Shown: one piece after another, positions 43,127 to 53,896 of the stretch
Numbering within the stretch: position 1 is the stretch's first letter
Layout: every line of letters begins with the position of its first letter
Made by a program: the position numbers and the translations under genes
Assembly (NCBI GenBank): GCA_036924285.1
Contig: JAYKYS010000010.1
Span: 19,691,001 to 19,755,000, forward strand
Length of the DNA stretch: 64,000 nt
Direction of reading: 5' to 3'
DNA from: Asterella californica
Lineage: Eukaryota > Streptophyta > Marchantiopsida > Marchantiales > Aytoniaceae
The notes under the pieces: generated by a model
Database searches by the model: none
What the model was told of the DNA's origin: nothing
What the model saw: the letters and a program-made list of their open reading frames with translations, nothing else

Positions 43127-45265
43127 GATGTGAGCGATTTGATGGAAGAGATGTTACTAGGTACCTGCGGGAGTATGTAGTTGAAATGGAGTTGGTTAGG
43201 GCACCTGAAGTTGAGGTAATTCTAAGCTTTGAGTTATGAATTGAGAGAGAAGGTTAGAAATTTACAGAGAAGACATTTAGGTGGGTGGAATCTGTTTGAA
43301 CGTGCACTGAGAGAAGAATTTCTAGAAGAGGACTCTGAAAGAGTCACCAGAAGAACTCTCATGGATTGGATAGAGCGTCAGCCTGGACGTTCCATGAGAT
43401 TGAATGAAGTGATCCGTGAATTTGAGAAGAGGTACTCTCAGCTTTCTGGTCTAGAGAGGTTGACGTTGGATGCTAGGAAGACAGAGTTGTTCTTAGGGGC
43501 TCTGGATGAGTTCACAGCAGATAGGCTTTGTTTCATGTTGGCTGATCGAGGGGCTGAAGGAGGAGTTACATCTGATTGGAGGAGAGTAGAAGAAGCAGTA
43601 TCCACCCTTGCTAGACAACGTCGTGGTAGGATGGTACTGCAGCCAGAGACCTTGCCAGAGCAGAGAGTAGCTCCTCATGTTCCTGTAGCTCCTCCTGTAA
43701 TACCTCAAGCACCTATTGTGATTCCTCAAGCACCTATAGTGGTTCCCCAAGTGGTTCCTCAAGCGCCTGCAGTACCTATCCCAGCACAAAGAGGACCTAG
43801 ACAGCAGCAGCGACCTGTTGAGAACCGAAATCAACATAACTTGATAGAAGAACTTACTCAACAGTTGAGAGATTTGAGGGTTGAGATGGCAGACTTTAGG
43901 AGAGATCAATGACCTATAGCACCAGGTGCTCGACCTGTAGGAGGAACCTTTACCAGGAGATGTATTTGATGCGATAGTCCAGATCATCTCAGAGGAGACT
44001 GTCAAGACTTGGCGGTTGCCTTGCGAGAGGACGTAGTCAACTATCAGAACAACAGGTTGTATCTAACCGCCACTGGGCAGCCTCTGAACACATATTTTGG
44101 AAGAGGAGGAATGAGGAGTTCTCTTCCAGCACTTACTGGTGCGAATACTACAGCGATGACTGCGGGTTCTGCGGAGGCTGATGTATATACTGGGAGAGTT
44201 GAGGTGCGCTCTAATCCAACTATGGTTGAGCAGGCTATTGAGGTTCCGGTCGAAATGATGAAGAGAGGTGCTGAAAGCATTAGGAGAGCTACTGGATGGA
44301 GAGACCCAGTAGATGCAACTTCTATTCGAGCGTTTTTAGAGACGAGTGGTGTACAAGATGTCATGATCGAAGACAAAAGAAGACGGGACGCTTCTGACTT
44401 AGATGCAGGAGTACCAGAAGATAGTGACCGCCAGAGGGTTACAAGGAGGAGAGCAGCTGAACCATCACCATCTGTACCAGCTGGAAGATTTCATGCTGCA
44501 GAGGATATACCTTCTACCTCTACAGCTCCACCACCTGCAGTAGATCCTATGGAAGGTGTGCAGGATTTGCCACAAGAGACTACTGCTACAGATAGAGTAC
44601 GGGGAAAGAGGTTTACAGCACAAGAGAAAGGGAAAGCTCCAGCTTACAAGTTAGCGGCAGACATCGAAACAACAACAGACTTGCGTGCTGTTCTAGAGCA
44701 ACGCATTTTGGATGCTAGAGTTGAGTTTACTCTTTGTGAAGTGCTTGGTATCGCAAAGAGGGAGTTTCATGAGTTGATAATAGACATCATGAAGAGAAAG
44801 AGACAGGTATTGACTGAACAAGTAAGTAGTCAGATGGTTGGAGTAGTAGATCCTATTGGTGTTGATCAGTTCGGAGATGATAAGTATGAGGCATGGGTTG
44901 CTGGTCCAGCTGTTATTGAGAATGAAGACGAAGAGTTTGAAGAGGATAGGTCAAGCGCAGACGGCGATTTCAAAGAGAAGCACTGGGCAAGAGCGACAAC
45001 AGAGACGCAGGTTCGGCTTGGAGGACTTTCTGAACCAGTATCTGCACTTGTGGATCACAGATCGGAGATTGTGGATCACAGGTCGGAGATGATGTGGATC
45101 ATCATTTCCAAGGAGGTGTATGAAAAGGGGCAGTGGCCAATCGAAAGGAATCATGGTTGGGTACTTCGTGCAGCAAATAATCAAAAGGGTGAGTTGTACG
45201 GAGCTTGTCCCAATATGCGTGTAAGGATTGGGGATGTAGAGGTTGATAAGCATTTCTTTGTATAG
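43127..45265 (+). pseudogene. Element E gag and protease, main part
   Basis: It resumes after F as RCERFDG and VTRYLREYVVEMEL. A frameshift lies near 43225, then ELREKVRNLQRRHLGGWN to 43912. A Pro-rich repeat (VIPQAPIVIPQAPIVVPQ) precedes the zinc knuckle CI*CDSPDHLRGDC, whose Trp codon is TGA at 43967-43969. 44009-45265 has ATGWRDPVDATSIRAFLE, FTAQEKGKAPAYKLAADIE and the protease with DHRSEI, duplicated by a 21-bp tandem repeat at about 45050-45092. It ends KHFFV at a stop, with YLVILGQPYITAVRMET downstream. Clearly homologous to element A Gag-protease but dead. Confidence 0.87.
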
Positions 45266-48200
45266 TCCTCTGCCTCCTATCTTGTCATACTGGGCCAACC
45301 ATACATCACCGCTGTTCGGATGGAGACAAAGGTGATGAACGATGGGTCTCATTATGCTAGAGTTCGGAGTCCTGATGACAAGTACTCAATACAGTTTTTG
45401 ACGGTTCGTTCAAGACATGAGCGGAACAGACAAACCCTTAGAGATTCTCAAACAAAGAGATGTAAGGTTTTTCGCAATCCACTCCTGTAGAGCGGGAAGA
45501 CAGGGGTGTAGAACCTACTGTTGAGGTCCCGTCAGAGTTGGAAGCAAGACATGTACAAAGATCTGGATACATGTGTGGTGTACAGAGTTGGCAGTCTGGA
45601 TTGCTGATGTTTGAGGCAGATGGGTGGAGCCGATTTACAAGAGTGAAGATATGGAGGAAAATACAAAAAGATGGATGGTGAAACAGGTATCAGGGTTGTG
45701 GCGTGTAGGAGTTCTATCTGAAGACGAAGTGGTTTCTGGTTTGTTTGAAGAGTTTATGTCTGTATAGTCAGCTGTTGGTTGGTTAGACAATGTGAGTAGA
45801 TTGATGGAGGGGAAAAATAGTGTGGTGGTGATCCCTATCCACTCTCGATGCATATATAAGGAGATTGCTACATACCTGCAGTTCTTTCCTCATCCGATGC
45901 AGAATAATGAAAGGAGAGAAGCAAGTTGTTGGTGTGCACTCCCTCAGGAAGCAGACGTCCATGCGAAGTACAAATCTGTACTGAGAAAGGTAAGACCGGT
46001 AGCAGCTCAACTACCTGCTAACTCTCAGCAGCAAGTACAGTTAGTGGGGGACTGAATCTATGTTGCGTGATCATAGACGAGTAGGGCACCAGTTTACTGA
46101 GGAGACATTGAAGGAGCTCCAGATAGGAGGGGGTGATTTCTTGACTGAGGTCGAGAAGACAGTGTTTGAACATATGATAGTGAAGCACGGTAAAGCATTC
46201 TCTTTTTCACCAGAGGAGATAGGTTGTGTGGACCCAAAGGTTATAGCGCCTATGGTTATATTCACAATCCCTCATGTGCCTTGGGACTTGAAACCGATCC
46301 CAGTTCCTCGTGCTTTGTTGCCTAAACTCATCGAGTTGTTGAAGGAGAAGGTATAGATGGGGATACTTGAGCCGTCCATGGGGCCATATTCTAGCAGATG
46401 GTTCACTGTACCCAAGAAGTCAGGAGCTTTGCGTTTTATTCAAGACCTACAGACTGCAAATAACGTAACCATTTGTAACGTTGGGACGGGTCCTGTGATT
46501 GAAGAGGTAACAGAGGCATTTGCAGGGAGAGCTATCTATTCGATAAGAGATCTATATTCTGGTTATGATCAGTTCCAACTGGCTGTGGAGAGTAGAGATT
46601 TAACTACTATGCGTACGCCCCTGAGATTTATGCGGATGTGTACTCTTCCACAAGGAGCAACGAACTCGGTGGCTCATATGCAGAACGCGATGCATAAGGT
46701 ACTAAGGGAGTTTGTGCCTGATGTTACCGTTCCATTTCTAGACGATATTCCCATAAAGGGTTGCGCGGTTGAAGACAAGGATGAAGTAGTACTTGCGAAT
46801 GGATGCAGAAGGTTTGTTGCAGACCATATCAAGGATGTAGAACGTATCTTGACTCGTCTGGAGGAGGTACATCTCACCCTGTCAGGAGCTAAGTCCAAGT
46901 TTGGTGTGTCTGAGATTTTAGTGGTTGGACATCTGTGTGGCGCTTTTGGAAGACGATCGAACTCCGAGAAGGTTGAAGCTATAGCTAGGATGGCAGACTG
47001 TAAGAACATCACGGAGGTTCGACGCTTGCTAGGTGCTTGTGTATTTTATCGCTTATCCATTCCTCATTATGCTCATGTTGCTGAGCCTTTGTATGCATTA
47101 TTGAGGAAGGGTAAGAGATTTGTATGGACCTCAGTCCATCGAGAAGCTATGAATAGGTTGAAGGAGGCTCTACAATCTCCACCTGTTCTGAGAAAAGTAG
47201 ACTACGGGTGTGAGAGACCTGTCATTGTTACAGTAGATACTAGTCCAAAGGCGATTGGCTGGGCAATAGGTTAGGATGATGTGGATGGTATGCGGTTTAC
47301 CTCTAGGTTTGGAGCTAGGATCTTGACAGACAGGCAACGAGATTATCCTCAGGTGAAGCGTGAATTGTGGGGAGTGGTGACAGCGATGAAGACAGACCGT
47401 GAGTTTCTGATTGGTGCTCATGTAGTCCTAGAGACGGATTGTCTACCTCTACTAGGCATGATATCCAACTGTAACACGCCAGACATAGCGATGTTACGTT
47501 GGATTGTCTATATTAGAAGCTTGAATCCAGAGCTGAAGCATATAAAAGGAAAGGAGAATATGGTCGCAGATATGTTGTCGAGGGCTCGATTTGTAGATGA
47601 GGATGTCATGATTTCAGAAGCTGAGGAAGAAGAGAGAAAGGATGCTCAGTGTCAGGTTAATTGACGAGCTACAAACTTTGAGCCTTTGATGTTTAGAGAA
47701 GAGCTTTACACAGGTAGACTTCGTGACATAGGATATTATCTGAGCTTGTTGGAGAGGCAAGAGAGGTGGAGCAAGGTTGAGTTCAGAGAGATAAGGAAAC
47801 AAGCTTACAACTATCTTCTGCATGATGGGTATCTTTGGAGACGACCACAGAGGAGAGATGGGATGCTCATACAGGTAGTGGACGATCAAGAGACTAAGCA
47901 GCAACTAATGAAGGAGTTCCATGATACCTTATGGGCCGGACATCGAGGGATTTGGGCTACCTACACCAAGTTGAAGGAGAGGTACTGGTGGAAAGGTCTG
48001 TATCAGGATGTGGTGAACTACGTCAGCTCCTGCTTGCATTGCCAGTTCTATTCAAAGATGCGATATAGGGATGGTCTCGTGCCAACTTATCCGCCTTGCA
48101 TTCACTTTCAGTGGGTTCTCGACTTAGTGGTGATGCCTCTGGGGTTATGGGGCATGCGATATTTGGTTCTGGCTCGTGAGGATCTCTCCAACTTTGTAGA

Positions 48201-48445
48201 AGGGCGAGCTTTGAGGACCAAGACCACAGAGGGGATATGTAAGTTTGTTCTTGAAGATATTATCTGTAGGTATGGGTCTGTAGAAAGACTACGGGCAGAT
48301 AGGGGAGAACTACGGGGTACGGAAGCGAAAGAGTTTTTTGCTCGATATGGTGTGAAGCTCAAGCTTACTACTGCGATGAATCCAGAGGGGATTGGCAAGA
48401 GCGAGCGAGGACATCCATCGATAGTTCAAGCTTTGGTGAAGGTGT
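45266..48445 (+). pseudogene. pol: Element E pol (RT, RNase H, integrase), truncated
   Basis: After a degraded linker the RT spans 46060-46900: GHQFTEETLKELQIGG, VPWDLKPIPVPRALLPK, a TAG before MGILEPS, SSRWFTVPKKSGALRF and the catalytic VPFLDDIPIKG. RNase H: VDTSPKAIGWAIG, TAG at 47272-47274, ELWGVVTAMKTD and LETDCLPLLG. Integrase: ERYWWKGLYQ, CLHCQF, WVLDLVVM (Asp), RADRGEL (Asp) and GIGKSERGHP (Glu). It is cut at 48445 by copy D, losing the C-terminal domain. It gives the unbroken frame where element A has its 1-nt deletion. Confidence 0.88.
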
Positions 48446-49815
48446 TGTCAGAGTGTGATCCGTCTACCTAGGAAAGCGCCGGACTTCTGGCTGTGGTTGT
48501 TTACTCAAGAGGTTGGCTTTCAGGTAACAACAGGGCTTTAAACACTCACACAGGTGTGTAAGATCTTGTAATATACTCAGAAAGCGAAATTCAGGTATAA
48601 CTGGCAGTAATAGGATCCGGCGGCGAACTTTGACACTCACGGAGAAGAAAACTATGAAGGTTTAGACTTCTAAACTTCCCCTACATGCAAATGAGGTACT
48701 ACTGAACTCACACACGAAGTTTCAGCCTGAGATCAAATTCTGACACCGAGATGTTGACAGAAAAGTTCTGAGTAAGAAAATTGCGGCAATTTCTGGTACC
48801 CAGCTGGCTATTTCAACCTAGAACAGAAGATTGGCTCGATCAATTTCAAATATTCTCACATTATTTGAAGTCTACAGGGTGCTGAACATCCCTGTGAAGT
48901 TGGGACTCCTGAATGTACACAAAAATCCAGATCTCCTCCTCTGAAGTCGCTGCTCTAGATTAAGAGCTTTTCAGACCCCTCCAGCTTCAGCGGCCGCCCT
49001 GAATTACTCAGTCACTCAATCGATGCGAAACTTTTTGGGAAATCGTAGCCCTGCTGGCAGAGAACACAACCTCGAAGTTTTGAAGCAATTTCCTCAAATC
49101 TGCTGCAAGTGACACTGAAAACCCTAAATCCAACAAAAGTGATTCAATTCTAGCACAATTCGAACTTCAATTGGTCATAACTTCGTCTTTATTGACTCAA
49201 ATCGATCGAAAATTTCACTGGAAGTGCTTGGCATGACGAGCTACCCTCCTGTGCACTCAGATTTCGAAGTCCCCTCACCAAATGCTCAAACTCCACTCTA
49301 GAGCTTTGTTTCTAAATTTAGAGTTTAACAAAAGACAAAAACAGACCAATGGAAGTTCATAGCTCCACTTGGTTGTCCTTTAGTACCCTAAACCACGTGG
49401 CAACTTAGTTTTACTCATAGGCTACCACGTCAAGCTCCCTAGAGTGCCAACGTAAAACTTAAACTACCTAAAACGACACGCAGCCCCGAAAAATAACTTA
49501 AATCAGCTAGAAAGCGTGCATGGACGACAAGTAAGTACAACCCATGAGCTCAAATCCCTATCAGCATGGAAACCCTAAGTTATGTACATTGAACGTCATA
49601 GACAAGTAAGAAGTCACTTGCACAAGCACACAAATGCTTGAACAAGATAACTAGCATACTATCAGCCTACTAGGACTCAAAATAGTGTTAACACCGTATG
49701 CAAAGGTGTCAAACATATATATAAAGGACTAGAAGTAATATGAGCTAACTTCTAGAACTACTAAACCTAAGCGTCGAAGTAGAAGTCAAGCATGTAGTCG
49801 CCAAGTAGCGCGACA
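48446..49815 (-). repeat. 3' LTR of copy D
   Basis: About 1370 bp, diverged from the element A LTR (TGTCA start on the plus strand, CGACA end). Flanked inside by the inverted PPT at 49816-49829. Confidence 0.88.
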
Positions 49816-49861
49816 TCCACCCCCTCTGAACCTGCACATCCTCCGATATGTGCCATCCAGA

Positions 49862-50545
49862 TCAAGACTCTTCAGCTTCGGCTTCAAACTCATCTTCAAC
49901 CTGCATTGAGTCTTCAGCTTCATCCTCCGTAAACTCTGCAACGTTCTGGTCCTCCCCTCTCCTCCTAAAGAGCTTGATTCTCTTTCCTGCGACTGGTATC
50001 TTGAGCACTGCACCATCTAACTCTCTCAAGGAGTATGTGGCATTATCATAAACTTCTAACACCACATAAGGTCCAAACCATCTCTTGGAGAACTTCCTGA
50101 TAGTGCTATGCTGATTATCAAGACTACTATCATAGACTAATACCCAATCACCTTCTTTAACTGGTTTGGGTCGTAATCTATGGGTTCTATCAAATCTGTC
50201 TTTGTTTCTTTCTCTAGCAATCTTTAATCTTTCGACAGCTTTGGCAACATCCTTAGGTCTTCGTTCTAACTGCTGGATCCTTAATGCAAGAAGATCCTCC
50301 GTACTTCTACCATCTTCCCATGGCAAAACATTCCAAGTAGGCACAACCTCCTCAATCGGCATTACAGGTTTCTGTCCTAGTATCAATTCTGCTGGCATGT
50401 AACCTGTAACGGTACTATGAGTTGTACGGTCTGCCCATAAAGCAAACGGTAGCAGTCTAGGCCATTCACGGATCTTACCCTTGCAAGCTTTTACCAAAGC
50501 TTTGATGATTGGCGGATGACCTCTTTCGCTCTTGTCATTCCCTTC
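49862..50545 (-). pseudogene. Copy D integrase C-terminal fragment
   Basis: It reads EGNDKSERGHPP, then KACKGKIREWPRLLPFALWA, LALRIQQLERRPKDVAKAVE, GDWVLVYDSSLDNQHS and FGPYVVLEVYDNATYSL, ending in the acidic tail EFEAEAEES. It is almost the same as element A 7490-8181 but lacks the upstream catalytic Asp residues. Confidence 0.9.
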
Positions 50546-50981
50546 AGAATACCACCCACTCCAAGAACGTTCTCTTGGTCACCCTCTCTGAATCTTCAGT
50601 GTAGTACTCCTCCTTCAAAGCTCGCATAAAGCTCTCCCAACTCTGTCCTTGCTGCTGCTTGAGCTCCTTCACACGCCCACGAATCTCAGGCACAACAGCA
50701 AGTTCAAAGTTCTCCACCATCTCCTTCTCAGGTACCTTGTTCACCTCCATCTCCCTAGCATAATATCGCACGTACTTGGAAATATCTGTCCCCTTGAACT
50801 GGTCCATCTGATGCACCACAGATTGCAACGCCTTGGTTGCTAATACCTCCTTCCTCTATGTGCTCTGCTGCTGCTGCATAAACATGGAAAAAGCTTGGAA
50901 CATCTTCATCGTAGCAGCATCCAACTGAACAGGTTGTTGAGCAACAACAGCACCTCCACTTGATGATCCTTGGTTGGCCAT
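50546..50981 (-). pseudogene. Copy D gag N-terminal fragment
   Basis: It starts MANQGSSSGGAVVAQQPVQ at 50981. A TAG replaces GAG in the STERKE segment, then TKALQSVVHQMDQFKGTDIS and onward to TFLEWVV, where the internal deletion joins it to the integrase end. Matches element A residues 1-144. Confidence 0.88.
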
Positions 50982-51028
50982 GATATCTGATCCTGTAACA
51001 CTCTCAAGAAAACTCCCACCCTAGGTGT

Positions 51029-51046
51029 TTCACGTCGAGTTCACCA
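51029..51046 (-). other. Primer-binding site of copy D
   Basis: The inverted 18-mer is identical to the element A PBS (tRNA-Trp type), 11 nt from the LTR terminus at 51058. Confidence 0.75.
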
Positions 51047-51057
51047 AAAAGAGAGTA

Positions 51058-51338
51058 TGTCGGAGTGTGATCCGTCTACCTAGGAAAGCGCCGGACTTCT
51101 GGCTGTGGTTGTTTACTCAAGAGGTTGGCTTTCAGGTAACAACAGGGCTATAAACACTCACACAGGTGTGTAAGATCTTGTAATATACTCAGAAAGCGAA
51201 ATTCAGGTATAACTGACAGTAATAAGATCCGACGGCGAACTTTGACACTCACGGAGAAGAAAACTATGAAGGTTTAGACTTCTTAACTTCCCCTACATGC
51301 AAATGAGGTACTACTGAACTCACACACGAAGTTTCAGC
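51058..51338 (-). repeat. 5' LTR of copy D, truncated
   Basis: 281 bp matching 48446-48726. It ends after GTTTCAGC, where E LTR sequence begins. Confidence 0.88.
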
Positions 51339-52401
51339 TGGATGGCTTGTAGTATATTCAGGATGGCATCAAGAGCACAGGAAACTTTTGCTAATTAGTT
51401 AAATAATCATCGAGTAGGCTTGCGATGGAGAATGAGGTTATGTGAACCTTTATTAGTGAAGGGGTAGAGTTTGTGGAGGCAACTGTGAAACTTGTATTAA
51501 AATGGGGCCAACTTTGTAAATAAAGCCCTGTACGCATAAGGACAGCAGGGGGGCAGCTTAAGCTGGGGCCTTAACTTTTAGGTTTAATACCTGCGGCGGC
51601 TGGAGATCGAGGACACTTTTCAAGGGAGTTTTCTGAGAGAACTGAGGGGGGAGGAGGAAAAAGGAGCAGAATTAGGGATTGAGGAGAGGAGACGCTAAGA
51701 AGCTTGGAGGTTGAGTGGGGATCGATTTTTCTGACAGAATTGAGTGGATTGAGGAGAGGAGACGCTGAGAAGCTTGGAGGCTGAGTGAGGATCAATTTTT
51801 CTGACAGAATTGAGTGGATTGAGGAGAGGAGACGCTGAGAAGCTTGGAGGCTGAGTGAGGATCGATTTTTCTGACAGAATTGAGTGGATTGAGGAGAGGA
51901 GACGCTGAGAAGCTTGGAGGCTGAGTGAGGATCGATTTTTCTGACAGAATTGAGTGGAGTGAGCAGGGGAGATCGTGAGAGAGGCAAGAAAGTGTTTTGG
52001 AGACAAGAACCTCATATGTTACACAGTTTTGAGGTTTGGAAGGAGTAGAATTGAACGGACAGAGGTGGTTTATTGGAAGGAGATCGTTTTTGACAAGGCT
52101 TTGGTTGTCGTGAGATCAAATTCCTTGGAATTTTCAGCTGAGAAGGACTCAGGAGAGGAGGAGAGAGATATTTTCTTAAACAGTGAAGCAGTTGACACTG
52201 AAATAAAGCTATTTCTACTCCGGAGAGATCTATTTGTGTACCTGAGTGCGTGATTGAGGGTTTGTTTTGCAATTGGTGAGCACAAGAGACTGTGTTTTGA
52301 GATTTCATCGTCTGCAGCAACCTGCTTTTCCTTTTTGGTCTTTTCTCTGATCGATCACAGTAAGGAGGTCCGCGTCCTCAAGAAAGACTCTCGCCACGAC
52401 A
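51339..52401 (+). repeat. 3' LTR of element E, 5'-truncated
   Basis: It matches 34005-35196 except for one 70-bp unit fewer (51676-51955, four units) and lack of the roughly 60-bp duplication. It ends CACGACA, followed by the GCGT duplication. Confidence 0.9.
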
Positions 52402-52405
52402 GCGT

Positions 52406-52654
52406 CTTCTCGAACTTCTTTGTGAATAATTGTGTGATATTTAGTTAGTAGTCATTTGTTTAGGTCCAGAGCACTTTTTGGAGTGTTTGGAAGACGCGTG
52501 GTTTTGTGAGAAGACGGGATTTCTAGACAAAACCCGTGTGTTTGTGTGTTTGAACAGATCTTAGAACTTAGAGCAGCGTTACTTGTGCAAATCCTCTGTG
52601 GGAATGATATCTTGTATACTAAATGAGCAAAAAGAGTAATCCAGCGACACTACA
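52406..52654 (+). repeat. 5' LTR of element B, last piece
   Basis: It continues 33202 after element E and ends GCGACACTACA, the same terminus as the solo LTR at 32190 and the inverted copy at 16034. Confidence 0.88.
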
Positions 52655-52672
52655 TATAGTGAGCATCATTTT

Positions 52673-52690
52673 TGGCGCCGCTGCCGGGGA
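52673..52690 (+). other. Primer-binding site of element B, tRNA-Asp type
   Basis: TGGCGCCGCTGCCGGGGA, 18 nt past the LTR end, matches the complement of the plant tRNA-Asp 3' end (TGGCGCCGTTGCCGGGG) with one mismatch. This type of PBS is known from Athila/Tat-group plant elements. The leader 52691-53507 has no ORF that I can support. Confidence 0.82.
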
Positions 52691-53507
52691 TTTCACCTTA
52701 GTAACTTCTGTTCTAAGCTTCCTGGATCTGTGTGCTATTAGTTAGGTTCATTTCGAACTAACTTTGATTGTAGTTGAATGTGTTGTGGGACTCTATCTTG
52801 CTAGAAGACAGGAACCGCAACCTGAGGCCGATAAGATACATCAGGGGGAACTGGAAGAAGCCGTTTCCCCGCTTCCAAGGGTTTCTTGGAAGACTCGATC
52901 TTGGAAGACTGCAGTGAGTACAACAGGAAGCAAGAGAAGAAGACGTTCCGAACCTGTGATCGGTTGTTCAGTCATTCGGTCTGCCGGATATAGTATTAGA
53001 AGAAGAGAGACATCTCTTCTTAGCACTCTGGTGGATACCTCCGACCAGAGGAAGAAGCAGAAGACGCACGGGTAAAGATCCTGAGTGGGTACATTCACCC
53101 CAGCGAACCGCTTCTAGAGAGCAGCGGATATCCCTGAGACACCAAAGGAAAGAAGAAGAGCTCAGGAAGATCCGATCAGTAGAGTTGGAAGAGCCTTCCA
53201 TCTCGAGCATAATCTTTGGAGAAGACAGAAACCAAGCAGGTGATCACGTGTATAAAGTATATTTTGGTACTATTTACTCAGAAGACGTCTTCCCAAGTGC
53301 GGAAGAAGCTTCTCAAGGTGAAGGAAGACTGGAGGAGATCGATCCAAACGATCTCGAGCTATTGTCGCTCTCGTCTAGAGTGACAGTAGCTCTGACTCAG
53401 AAGACGACCTTCGTGATTCAGACAAGGTTGAACCTTCGAGAAGATCATCTCCACCACCTGGACTTGAGAGAGGAAGAAGTTGACAGTCGCATCAGCCGGC
53501 AATCGAC

Positions 53508-53896
53508 ATGGCTTCTGACATTCGGCAGAAGTACCATCCTTACGACGATGATGCTGACGCGGACGACTTCATCACGATGTTCGAGACCATCTCTCGGTCC
53601 AACAAAGAAGACTCGGATGCCGACAAACTTCGTGTATTTCCCAGTTTGATCGTAGGGAAGGGAAGGAAAGGAAATGGATGAGTAAAATGTTGGATGATGG
53701 GTTAGTAATGACCGCTTGGGCTACTCTGAAGGCAGCTTTTCTGAAGAGGTTCAGAGGAGTGGGCTATGATCGGATGACCCTCATAGAACTTCAGAGACTC
53801 GAACGGAAGAAGAAAGAGACATTGCGGGATAACACCGAGAAGTTTGAAGACCTCTTAGATCACATCCTTCAGAACCAAGGAAGACCCGGTATCATA
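53508..53896 (+). pseudogene. gag: Element B gag, N-terminal part
   Basis: It starts MASDIRQKYHPYDDDADADD, then DDFITMFETISRSNKEDSDA and LRVFPSLI. A frameshift occurs near 53655 and it continues SKMLDDGLVMTAWATLKAAF, LKRFRGVGYDRMTLIELQRL and FEDLLDHILQNQGRP. This is the capsid-type retrotransposon Gag domain (W-x-x-L-x-x-x-F pattern). It stops where an unassigned insert begins. Confidence 0.75.

Larger units (their letters stand above)
48446..51338 (-). mobile_element. Copy D: internally deleted A-type element (minus strand)
   Basis: On the minus strand: truncated 5' LTR 51338-51058, PBS 51046-51029, gag N-terminus to about 50553, then a direct jump to the integrase end (50545-49862), PPT 49829-49816 and 3' LTR 49815-48446. 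Compared with element A about 4.7 kb (2777-7492) is missing. It sits in E integrase; the left flank 48442-48445 is GTGT. The right end was lost in a deletion that fused its 5' LTR to the E 3' LTR at 51338/51339. LTR halves differ at about 6 of 281 positions. Confidence 0.88.
33203..52401 (+). mobile_element. Element E: Gypsy retrotransposon of the A lineage, with nested F and D
   Basis: Bounded by TGTCGTATTG at 33203 and CACGACA at 52401, with the perfect duplication GCGT on both sides (33199-33202 and 52402-52405). The 5' LTR is 33203-35196, then PBS, gag, protease, RT, RNase H and integrase on the plus strand, all decayed. Element F interrupts gag; copy D interrupts integrase. A deletion running from D into the E 3' LTR removed the E integrase C-terminus, the PPT and roughly the first 800 bp of the 3' LTR, leaving 51339-52401. 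Confidence 0.9.
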
